Below, in pieces: positions 5,665 through 11,613 of a DNA stretch of 11,613 nucleotides. Position 1 is the stretch's first letter. Every line of letters begins with the position of its first letter. Both the position numbers and the translations under genes were made by a program. The DNA is from CAXYVC01 sp964292295 (GTDB taxonomy: Bacteria; Acidobacteriota; Holophagae; Holophagales; Holophagaceae), in contig CAXYVC010000085.1 in the NCBI GenBank assembly GCA_964292295.1, forward strand, positions 1-11,613, read 5' to 3'. The notes beneath the pieces are model-generated. The model was not told the origin of the DNA. It saw only the letters and a list, made by a program, of their open reading frames with translations, and did no database searches.

Positions 5665-7295
5665 GCGCCGGCCCTGGGACCCCGCGTCCGGCTCCGGGGC
5701 GATGAGCGCCCCCCCCCGGCGGGAAGGGCACCGGGGGGGGCGGGCAGGGGCGGGAGGCTGCCGGGGGCGAAGCGGGGCAGGGGCTCCGGGCGCTCGGCGA
5801 GGTGGTAGGCCACCGAGGCCAGGATCGTGGCGGTGCGGGCCAGATCCTCCGCGGGCACGCGCTCGGGGGTGTCCACGCTCGTGTGCCAGGTGAAGGCGCC
5901 GTACTCCAGGCCGTCCTGGATGACGGAGACGCCCGGAAGCCCGGCGTGGGTGAAGGCCGTCACGTCCGTGTAGTCGGGCTTGGGCAGGCGCACCACGGAG
6001 CGTCCGGCCCCCACGGCGCCCAGGTCCTGGAAGGGGGCGAGCAGCTCCCGCAGCACCTGGGCGGCCTCCGCGGGGCCGAAGACGCTGAGGCCGCGCAGCG
6101 CGCCGGCGCCGCCGTCGGCGTTGAAGACCGCCACGAGCTTCGCGAAGTCGGCCTTCGGCGCCTCGGCGCTGCCGAAGTGGGCCTGGACGTAGGCCTGGCT
6201 GCCCAGGAGGCCCTGCTCCTCGCCGTCGTAGAGGACCACGCGCAGGGTCCGCCGCGGTTGCACGCCCAGGGCCTTCAGGATGCGGAGGGCCTCCATCATG
6301 GTCACGGCGTTGCAGCCGTTGTCCGTGGCGCCCGTGGCGGTGTGCCAGGAGTCGAAGTGGGCGCCGAGGAGGATCACCTCATCCGGCTTCTCGCGTCCCT
6401 TCAGCTCGCCCACCACGTTCAGGCCCGCCGTGCATTCCGGGTGCAGGCGGTTGCGGATGTCCAGGGCGAGGGTGGCCTCGCGCCCCCCTTCCATCAGCCG
6501 CCACAGCCGCCCGTAGTCCTCCCGCCGCATCACGACGGAGGGGACGGCCCGGGACGGGTCATAGCTGCGGTTGGCGAAGGCGCGGATCTGCCCGTGGCGG
6601 AGCCCCGCGTCGTCCACCCGGGCCAGGGCGCCGTGCTTCACCAGGAAGGCGTCCACGCGGGCGTCCACCTCCCGCGGGGGCAGGGCCCCCTGGGGGCTGG
6701 GGCCCGGGCGGGAGGGCACGCGGGGGGAGGGGGCCGGGGCGGGGCCGAAGCGCTTCGCCTGTTCCGCCGCATCCAGGCGCGGCGCCTGGGGCGTGGGGAG
6801 CACCGCCAGGGGCTTCGGGGCGCCCACGAAGACGATGCGTCCCTTCACGGCCTTCCCCTGCCGGGCCATGAGGGCGTCGAGCTCGGCGGGCAGGGGTTCC
6901 GCCGGAAGCTCCAGGCGGAGGGCCCGTCCCTTGACCTCTCCGGGGGTGGAGGGCGTCCAGGCCACCACCTCCACGTTCACCGGGTCCTGGTAGGGCGCCA
7001 GCACGTGGGCGCTGCAGCGTGCGTTGCTCCAGCCCGGGTGCCCGAAGGGGAAGGGCTCCAGCCTGGCGGTGAGCCCCCAGCCCTCCAGGCGCCGGACCGC
7101 CCAGGCAGCGGCGTCCCGGTAGGTTGGCGGGGCCATGGGGCGCGGCCCGAAGCCATCGCAGAGCTCCAGGAGCAGGGGCATGGCCTGGCTGCGGGCCAGG
7201 CCCCCGGCGCGGATCCGGGCGTTCAGGGCGGCGTCCACGGGCTCCTGGGCGCTCAGGACCAGGGCGGGCAGCAGGGCGAGGGCGGGCGTGCGCAT
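5514..7295 (-). CDS. Exported M28-family zinc metallopeptidase (carboxypeptidase Q/aminopeptidase-like); 3' end doubtful
   Basis: Start ATG 7295 has GGAG 5 bases upstream and begins a signal peptide (MRTPALALLPALVLSAQEP), so the enzyme is exported. The co-catalytic zinc site is complete: H313 and D315 (GAHFDSWH), D325 (GATDNGCNAV), E359-E360 (YDGEEQGLLGS), D394 (FNADGG) and H471 (FTWHTSVDTPE). The region 150-260 (VKGRIVFVG onward) looks like an inserted PA-type domain with a Pro-rich loop. Overall layout resembles carboxypeptidase Q relatives, which trim short peptides. The recognisable protein ends near residue 520 (FAPGSLPPLPAP). The last 64 or so residues after the G9 tract are Arg/Ser/Pro-rich and are the receiver gene read in the wrong frame, so the stop at 5514 may not be the true end. 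Divergent from the M3 peptidase gene with 89 bases between them. Confidence 0.87.
   Translation of the reverse strand: MRTPALALLPALVLSAQEPVDAALNARIRAGGLARSQAMPLLLELCDGFGPRPMAPPTYRDAAAWAVRRLEGWGLTARLEPFPFGHPGWSNARCSAHVLAPYQDPVNVEVVAWTPSTPGEVKGRALRLELPAEPLPAELDALMARQGKAVKGRIVFVGAPKPLAVLPTPQAPRLDAAEQAKRFGPAPAPSPRVPSRPGPSPQGALPPREVDARVDAFLVKHGALARVDDAGLRHGQIRAFANRSYDPSRAVPSVVMRREDYGRLWRLMEGGREATLALDIRNRLHPECTAGLNVVGELKGREKPDEVILLGAHFDSWHTATGATDNGCNAVTMMEALRILKALGVQPRRTLRVVLYDGEEQGLLGSQAYVQAHFGSAEAPKADFAKLVAVFNADGGAGALRGLSVFGPAEAAQVLRELLAPFQDLGAVGAGRSVVRLPKPDYTDVTAFTHAGLPGVSVIQDGLEYGAFTWHTSVDTPERVPAEDLARTATILASVAYHLAERPEPLPRFAPGSLPPLPAPPGALPAGGGRSSPRSRTRGPRAGASSSSTIPPPAGRWWLPPWNPRATRCSPRRMARRPWSACGRLRWTWSSRT
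5709..5717. repeat. Homopolymer C9 (G9 on the coding strand) at the peptidase/receiver junction
   Basis: Nine identical bases lie where the recognisable M28 protein gives way to the receiver. One extra G on the coding strand, or a -1 ribosomal slip over it, would join the two frames; one G fewer would give the receiver an in-frame GTG at 5731. Length here may reflect sequencing error or real slippage. Confidence 0.85.
5733..5754 (+). other. G-quadruplex-type motif
   Basis: Four G-runs of 8, 3, 4 and 3 bases are separated by loops of only 1, 2 and 1 bases on the plus strand (template strand of the M28 gene), and a further G5 run lies at 5763-5767. This fits the canonical G3+N1-7 quadruplex pattern with very short, stabilising loops. 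It adjoins the reading-frame problem at 5709-5717. Folding in the cell is not shown by sequence alone. Confidence 0.6.
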
Positions 7296-7384
7296 GACGG
7301 CTCCAATTTGCATCATGATACTAGGCTAGGCCCCCCGGGGCCCCTCCAGTACCCTGGAAACTTCCACCTGCATCCGGAGCTCTC

Positions 7385-9478
7385 ATGACCCTTCCCAAAG
7401 CCCTGCTGCTCGCCGCCGTGCCCGCCCTGCTCGTGGCCGCGCCCAAGCCCTCGGACAACCCCCTGCTGGCCCCCTGGAAGACGCCCTTCGGCGTGCCGCC
7501 CTTCGCGGCCATCAAGCCGGAGCACTTCCTGCCCGCCCTCCAGGAGGGCATGCGCCAGCAGAAGGCCGAGGTGGCCGCCATCACCCGCAGCAAGTCCGCT
7601 CCCACCTTCCGCAACACCATCGAGGCCTTCGAGCGCACGGGGGAGACCCTGGGCCGCGTCGAGCGCGTCTTCACGCACCTCACGGGGGCGGAATCCAGCG
7701 AGGCCTACCAGGCGCTCGAGGAGAAGGTGCAGCCCATGCTGGCGGCCCACCGGGACGACCTGGCGCTGGACGAGGCCCTCTTCCGCCGGGTCAAGGCGGT
7801 GTACGAGCAGCGGGCCTCCCTCAAGCTGGATGCGGAGCAGCGCACGCTGCTCGAGAAGACCTACCGGCGCTTCGCCCGGGGCGGCGCCAGCCTGACGCCC
7901 GCGCAGAAGGAGCGCTTCCGCGCCATCAACGCCGAGCTGTCGAGCCTCCAGGTGAAGTTCGGCGCCAACCTGCTGAAGGACACCAACGCGTACAAGCTGG
8001 TGGTCGAGAAGCAGGAGGACCTGGCGGGCCTGCCGGCGGACCAGGTGGCCTCCGCCGCCGAGGCCGCGGCGAAGGCCGGGCTGAAGGGGTGGATCTTCAC
8101 GCTCAAGGCGCCGAGCATCTGGCCCTTCCTCCAGAGCGCCCAGAGCCGTGAGCTGCGCCGCCAGATCCTGGAGGCCTACATCCATCGCTGCGAGGCGGGC
8201 GACACGGACAACCGCCCCGTCTTCGCGAAGATCGCCGCCCTGCGTGCCGAGAAGGCCCAGCTGCTGGGCTTCAAGACCTGGGCCCACTTCATGCTCGACG
8301 ACAACATGGCCAAGGTGCCCGAGAAGGCCTACGCCCTGCTGGAGCAGCTGTGGAAGCCCGGCCTGGCCCTGGCGAAGCGCGAGGCCGCGGACATCCAGGC
8401 GATGATCGACCAGGAGAAGGGCGGCTTCAAGCTGGAGCCCTGGGACTGGCGCTTCTACGCCGAGAAGGTGAAGAAGGCGAAGTACGACCTGGACGAGGAG
8501 GCCCTGAAGCCCTACTTCCCCCTCGACCAGGTGCGCGAGGGGGCCTTCGCGTTGGCGGGCCGTCTCTACGGCATCACCTTCCACGAACGCAAGGATCTGC
8601 CCGTGTGGAACCCGGAGGTGAAGGCCTACGAGGTGAAGGAGCGCGATGGCAGCCACCTGGGCGTGCTCTACATGGACGCCCACCCGAGGCCGGGCAAGCG
8701 CAGCGGCGCCTGGTGCGACACCCTGCGCGACCAGCAGGTCAAGGGCGGCAGGAAGGTCAGCCCCGTGGTCTACAACGTGTGCAACTTCTCCCGGCCCGCG
8801 GGGGACGCGCCCGCGCTGCTGACGCCGGACGAGGTGGAGACCCTCTTCCACGAGTTCGGCCACGGCCTGCACGCCCTCTTCTCCAACGTGCAGTACCGCA
8901 GCCTCTCCGGCCTGAACACCGCCATCGACTTCTGCGAGCTGCCCAGCCAGGTCATGGAGAACTGGGTCTTCGAGCCCGCCATGTTGAGGATGTACGCCAA
9001 GCACTGGAAGACGGGCGAGCCCATCCCCGCCTCCCTGGTGCTGAAGCTGCGCAAGGCTGGGAACTTCAACCAGGGCTTCCTGTGGACCGAGCGCCTCGCC
9101 GCCTCCCTCCTGGACATGGACTGGCACAGCCTGGCGGAGCCCAAGGTGCAGGACGCCACGGCCTTCGAGAAGGCCAGCCTCGACCGTTGGGGCCTGATCC
9201 CCGAGATCGTGGTGCGCTACCGCACGCCGTACTTCAACCACGCCGCCACGGACTACTCCGCCGGCTACTACAGCTACACGTGGTCCGAGGTGCTGGACAG
9301 CGACGCCTTCCACGCCTTCGTGGAGAAGGGCAACCTCTTCGACCCCGCCACCGCGCGCTCCTTCCGGGAGAACGTGCTCTCGAAGGGCGGCAGCGAGGAT
9401 CCCATGCTGCTCTACACCCGCTTCCGCGGCCGTGAGCCGAAGGTGGAGGCCCTGCTCGAGAAGCGCGGCCTGAAGTAG
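7385..9478 (+). CDS. Exported M3-family oligopeptidase, peptidyl-dipeptidase (Dcp) type
   Basis: The 697-residue zinc peptidase has the M3 active site: H489-E490-F-G-H493 (ETLFHEFGHGLHALF), with the third zinc ligand E518 in FCELPSQVMENW, 25 residues beyond the second His as is usual for the family. Downstream, the substrate-binding tyrosine region YSAGYYSYTWSEV is present. The N-terminal helical half (NPLLAPWKTPFGVPPF, HFLPALQEGM) is also typical of Dcp/oligopeptidase A relatives. Unlike cytosolic E. coli Dcp, it starts with a hydrophobic leader (MTLPKALLLAAVPALLVAAP), so it is probably exported. It would remove dipeptides from the C-terminus of, or cleave within, short peptides. ATG 7385 has GGAG 5 bases upstream. 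A strong terminator follows within 20 bases of the stop, so it is the last gene of its transcript. Dcp rather than oligopeptidase A is likely but not certain. Confidence 0.93.
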   Translation: MTLPKALLLAAVPALLVAAPKPSDNPLLAPWKTPFGVPPFAAIKPEHFLPALQEGMRQQKAEVAAITRSKSAPTFRNTIEAFERTGETLGRVERVFTHLTGAESSEAYQALEEKVQPMLAAHRDDLALDEALFRRVKAVYEQRASLKLDAEQRTLLEKTYRRFARGGASLTPAQKERFRAINAELSSLQVKFGANLLKDTNAYKLVVEKQEDLAGLPADQVASAAEAAAKAGLKGWIFTLKAPSIWPFLQSAQSRELRRQILEAYIHRCEAGDTDNRPVFAKIAALRAEKAQLLGFKTWAHFMLDDNMAKVPEKAYALLEQLWKPGLALAKREAADIQAMIDQEKGGFKLEPWDWRFYAEKVKKAKYDLDEEALKPYFPLDQVREGAFALAGRLYGITFHERKDLPVWNPEVKAYEVKERDGSHLGVLYMDAHPRPGKRSGAWCDTLRDQQVKGGRKVSPVVYNVCNFSRPAGDAPALLTPDEVETLFHEFGHGLHALFSNVQYRSLSGLNTAIDFCELPSQVMENWVFEPAMLRMYAKHWKTGEPIPASLVLKLRKAGNFNQGFLWTERLAASLLDMDWHSLAEPKVQDATAFEKASLDRWGLIPEIVVRYRTPYFNHAATDYSAGYYSYTWSEVLDSDAFHAFVEKGNLFDPATARSFRENVLSKGGSEDPMLLYTRFRGREPKVEALLEKRGLK

Positions 9479-9497
9479 GACGCGGCCGCGTCCCCGC

Positions 9498-9530
9498 AAC
9501 GGTCCCCGGGAAGCCGGGGACCGTTTTGTT
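9498..9530 (+). terminator. Rho-independent terminator after the M3 peptidase gene
   Basis: A perfect 12-bp stem (AACGGTCCCCGG at 9498-9509 with CCGGGGACCGTT at 9514-9525) closes a GAAG tetraloop and is followed by TTTTGTT. It lies 19 bases past the stop codon at 9478. The small downstream gene (9587) must therefore have its own promoter or depend on read-through. Confidence 0.93.
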
Positions 9531-9586
9531 CCAGGGCCGTCACGGGGGCGTCGGAGGCGGCGCCCAGCATGGATGCGGAGGGTTCC

Positions 9587-9988
9587 ATGCTTCCCGCGCT
9601 TCTCCTTCTTGCGCTCTTGACCCCGGTTCCGGACGCCGAGCCGGACGGCTCCCGGCCCAGCGGCCAGGTCCAGGCCTTCCGGGCGGAGCCCGCGCCCCCG
9701 GGATGGCTCCGCGCGGCCTCCCACGCCGTGGCGGCCGTGGACACGCGGCACTACCTCTACGAGGTCTACGCTGGGCCCAAGGACCGCTGGCTCGTGCGCT
9801 ACGTGATGCTGCCCGAGGGCAACGAGGCCTTCCGGGAGATCGAGCAGGTCTTCCTCTTCTCCGGTTCCTCCCCGGCCCGGAAGCCCTTGGATCTTCCCCC
9901 AGCGGAATGCGCCTTCGACGTGGGCACCGCCGTCTGGAAGGGGCAGGCCTGGGCCCTCGTGGAGCGGAGGGACCTGCTGAAACCCTAA
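9587..9988 (+). CDS. Small exported protein of unknown function
   Basis: This 133-residue protein is not recognised. It begins with a hydrophobic leader (MLPALLLLALLTPVPDAEP) that looks like a signal peptide, so it is probably exported. The mature part mixes short beta-like segments: HYLYEVYAGPKDRWLVRYVM, EQVFLFSG and WALVERRDLLKP. A single mature cysteine lies in AECAFDVG. ATG 9587 is chosen over an upstream ATG at 9569 because GGAGG stands 5 bases before it and the signal peptide then starts at once. The gene lies between a terminator and the HtrA gene, 42 bases before the latter and on the same strand, so the two may be co-transcribed. A role beside the protease is possible but nothing in the sequence proves it. 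Confidence 0.75.
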   Translation: MLPALLLLALLTPVPDAEPDGSRPSGQVQAFRAEPAPPGWLRAASHAVAAVDTRHYLYEVYAGPKDRWLVRYVMLPEGNEAFREIEQVFLFSGSSPARKPLDLPPAECAFDVGTAVWKGQAWALVERRDLLKP

Positions 9989-10030
9989 AGGAAGCAGTAC
10001 GATGGAGGCACTTCTGTACGGGGTCCTCCC

Positions 10031-11140
10031 ATGCGCAAGCTCCTGACGATCACGGCCATCCTTGCCGCCGGCGTGCTGGCGGGCTGGTGCGGCGGGCGCG
10101 CCGCCCTCTCCCGCGGCCCGGCGTCGCCGCGTCCCGTCGTGCCCCGGGGCGCGCTGCTGCCCGTGGAACAGGCGCTGGTGGAGCGCTTCAGGGAGTCCCG
10201 GGCCTCGGTGGTCTACATCACCACCCTGGCCTACCAGCGGGACTGGTTCAGCATGGACGTGGAGAAGGTCGCCACGGGAACCGGCTCGGGCTTCGTGTGG
10301 GACGAACAGGGCCACATCGTCACCAACTACCACGTGGTGGAGCAGGCCCAGGAGCTGGAGGTGACCTTCAGCGACCACAGCACCCGCCGCGCCGTGGTGG
10401 TGGGTCTCGCCCCCGAGAAGGACCTGGCCGTGCTGCGCCTCGCCGAGCCGCCGAAGGGCGTGCGCCCCATCCCGCTGGGCAGCAGCGGTGACCTGCAGGT
10501 GGGCCAGTCCGTCCTGGCCATCGGCAACCCCTTCGGGCTGGACCAGACCCTCACCACGGGCGTGGTGTCCGCCCTCGGGCGCACCATGACGAGCCCCTCC
10601 GGACGGCGCATCGGCGGCGTGATCCAGACCGATGCCGCCATCAACCCCGGCAACTCCGGCGGCCCCCTGCTGGACAGTGCGGGACGTCTCATCGGCGTGA
10701 ACACCGCCATCCAGAGCCCCAGCGGCGCCAGCGCGGGCATCGGCTTCGCCGTGCCCGTGGACACCGTGAACCGCGTGGTGCCCCAGCTCATCGCGAAGGG
10801 GCGCCTCCAGCGCCCCGACCTCGGCTTCGAGGCCCTCAACCCGGGCTACGCGGGCTACTTCGGGAATCCCAAGGGCGTGATCGTGCTGCGCGTCCGCGCC
10901 GGGGGGCCCGCCGCCCGCGCCGGGCTCCAGGGCGTCGGTCGCAGCGGCCGCCGTTTCGTGCTGGGGGATGTCATCGTCGCTGTGGACGGCCACCCCGTGA
11001 AGGATCCGGACGACCTGCTGGACCGCGTGGAACAGGCGGCCCCGGGGAGCGTGCTCAAGCTCGAGGTGCTGCGGGAGGGGAACAGGGTGTCCCTCCCGTT
11101 GCGGGCTGGCGCTTCCGGGGACGCGGACCGGGACGTCTGA
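10031..11140 (+). CDS. HtrA/Deg-family trypsin-like serine protease with one PDZ domain
   Basis: The 369-residue protein starts with a hydrophobic segment (residues 4-19, LLTITAILAAGVLAGW) acting as a signal peptide or membrane anchor; the protease then faces the periplasm. The trypsin-like domain (about 45-255) carries the full triad: H101 in VTNYHVV, D131 in EKDLAVLRL, S209 in NPGNSGGPLL. One PDZ domain follows (about 262-358: GVIVLRV, PAARAGLQ, LGDVIVAVDG). Such enzymes degrade or refold damaged envelope proteins. The sequence around the triad (SGFVWDEQGHIVTNY, IGNPFGLDQTLTTGVVSALGR, SPSGASAGIGFAVPVDTV) and the RFVLGDVIVAVDG segment are closer in style to plant chloroplast Deg1 and similar bacterial proteins than to E. 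coli DegP, which has two PDZ domains. The ribosome site before ATG 10031 is weak (GGGG, 7 bases away). The stop lies 4 bases from the converging gene. Confidence 0.93.
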   Translation: MRKLLTITAILAAGVLAGWCGGRAALSRGPASPRPVVPRGALLPVEQALVERFRESRASVVYITTLAYQRDWFSMDVEKVATGTGSGFVWDEQGHIVTNYHVVEQAQELEVTFSDHSTRRAVVVGLAPEKDLAVLRLAEPPKGVRPIPLGSSGDLQVGQSVLAIGNPFGLDQTLTTGVVSALGRTMTSPSGRRIGGVIQTDAAINPGNSGGPLLDSAGRLIGVNTAIQSPSGASAGIGFAVPVDTVNRVVPQLIAKGRLQRPDLGFEALNPGYAGYFGNPKGVIVLRVRAGGPAARAGLQGVGRSGRRFVLGDVIVAVDGHPVKDPDDLLDRVEQAAPGSVLKLEVLREGNRVSLPLRAGASGDADRDV

Positions 11141-11144
11141 CGCG

Positions 11145-11613
11145 CTACTCCACCAGGCGCTCCAGGTCGGGTGCCATGCGCTGCGGGCGCGGGCCGACCA
11201 CGCGGCGGCGCACGGTGCCCCGCACGGGGAGTTCGGCCTCCAGGGGGCCGATGGACAGCCGCTGGCGGTAATCCAGGCGCACCACGCAGAGCGGGCCCAG
11301 ATCGTCGGCCTCCTGGTGGACGCGCACGGCCTCGGGCTGCAGCACGATGTCCCGGAAGCCGAGGGCGAAGGCGCGCCGGCGCAGTTCCTCCCGCATCGCG
11401 TCCAGGTCCATGCCCTCGCTGCGGCTCGCCAGGTCCGAGGCCTCGTGCAGGGAGGCGGCCCGCCGCCTGGCCAGGGGGCCGAGCAGGAGGGGCGCGCCGA
11501 CGGGTGGCGTCAGCACCCCGGCACCCCCCAGGCGCGCAACTGCCGCCTGGTGGAGGGTGCCAACCTGACCGTGGTGGAAGGTCTGCGGCCACAACCTGCC
11601 GCGCCCGCTGCCG
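11145..11613 (-). CDS. Unrecognised protein, 3' part only
   Basis: About 155 codons run from the window edge to a TAG at 11145; the start lies outside, since the frame stays open to the edge and the only early candidate is a TTG at 11594 with no ribosome site. The protein is not recognised. From about 11410 down it looks like real protein: a charged helix (DLDAMREELRRRAFALGF), then beta-like segments (DIVLQPEAVRVH, LCVVRLDYRQRLSIG, ELPVRGTVRRRVV). The first part (VGTLHQAAVARLGGAGVL, VGAPLLLGPLARRRAASLHE) is helical and mildly hydrophobic. The combination faintly recalls TadE-like or pseudopilin-like secretion proteins, but this is a guess. It converges on the HtrA gene with 4 bases between the stops and no visible terminator. 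Confidence 0.6.
   Translation of the reverse strand, partial: GSGRGRLWPQTFHHGQVGTLHQAAVARLGGAGVLTPPVGAPLLLGPLARRRAASLHEASDLASRSEGMDLDAMREELRRRAFALGFRDIVLQPEAVRVHQEADDLGPLCVVRLDYRQRLSIGPLEAELPVRGTVRRRVVGPRPQRMAPDLERLVE

Noticed and set aside
5306..5731. Extension of CheD upstream to GTG 5731
   Set aside because: The added residues are Pro/Gly/Arg-rich and represent the receiver gene read out of frame, while the receiver frame has all conserved residues of its family.
7296..7384. Divergent promoters between the M28 and M3 genes
   Set aside because: TAGTAT (minus, 7323-7318) could be a -10 box for the M28 gene, but no matching -35 box was found and nothing convincing was seen on the plus strand, so no feature was listed.
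10004..10029. Hairpin GGAGG/CCTCC ahead of the HtrA start, as a possible thermosensor
   Set aside because: The stem is only 5 bp with a 16-base loop, expected by chance in such GC-rich DNA, and the GGAGG is too far from the ATG to be its ribosome site.
10082..10096. Lipoprotein signal at Cys20 of the HtrA protein
   Set aside because: The residues before the cysteine (LAGW) do not fit a lipobox, which needs a small residue immediately before Cys; a plain signal or anchor segment is more likely.
7313..10993. A 1226-codon open frame on the minus strand
   Set aside because: It is the antisense of the M3 peptidase, the small exported protein and the HtrA gene, all firmly supported on the plus strand. 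Its His/Gly/Val/Leu-rich, repeat-like sequence is typical of shadows in GC-rich DNA.

Overview
This is a very GC-rich bacterial window with tightly packed genes. There is no RNA gene, insertion sequence or CRISPR array, and no gene-free stretch above about 100 bases. The third codon positions are almost all G or C. The mix of exported peptidases, a TrmB-type regulator, a CheY/CheD pair and a plant-Deg1-like HtrA fits a high-GC, protein-degrading bacterium. My best guess is Acidobacteriota, class Holophagae (Geothrix/Holophaga relatives), but this is an inference from gene style, not a phylogenetic result; other high-GC groups such as Myxococcota are possible.

Layout. (1) 1-1246, minus: the 5' two-thirds or so of an exported S9 (glutamyl-endopeptidase-like) serine peptidase, cut by the window edge. 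(2) 1302-2216, plus: an EamA/DMT-family transporter, divergent from it. (3) 2242-3702, minus: a cytosolic M20C aminoacyl-histidine dipeptidase (PepD). (4) 3703-3801: a short divergent control region with a 34-bp near-perfect palindrome, a second perfect inverted repeat and candidate promoters in both directions. (5) 3802-4653, plus: a TrmB-family regulator that appears to be leaderless. (6) 4646-5305 and 5302-about 5664, minus: CheD and a CheY-like receiver, overlapping by ATGA. (7) 5514-7295, minus: an exported M28 (carboxypeptidase Q-like) metallopeptidase whose 3' end collides out of frame with the receiver, beside two long homopolymers. (8) 7385-9478, plus: an exported M3 oligopeptidase of the Dcp type, followed by a textbook intrinsic terminator. 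(9) 9587-9988, plus: a small exported protein of unknown function. (10) 10031-11140, plus: a membrane-anchored or exported HtrA/Deg protease with one PDZ domain. (11) 11145-11613, minus: the 3' part of an unrecognised gene.

How it fits together. Five peptidases of four or five unrelated families lie within 11.6 kb, and three of them (S9, M28, M3) have export signals and would break external or periplasmic peptides into short pieces. PepD would finish dipeptides in the cytosol, and the EamA transporter could export surplus amino acids or other metabolites. They are in separate, often divergent units, so this is a neighbourhood rather than one operon. The clearest regulatory unit is PepD with the divergent TrmB-type regulator and the shared palindrome. 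The most puzzling spot is the M28/receiver junction: none of the three minus-strand frames has a stop codon there, and the receiver has no usable start.
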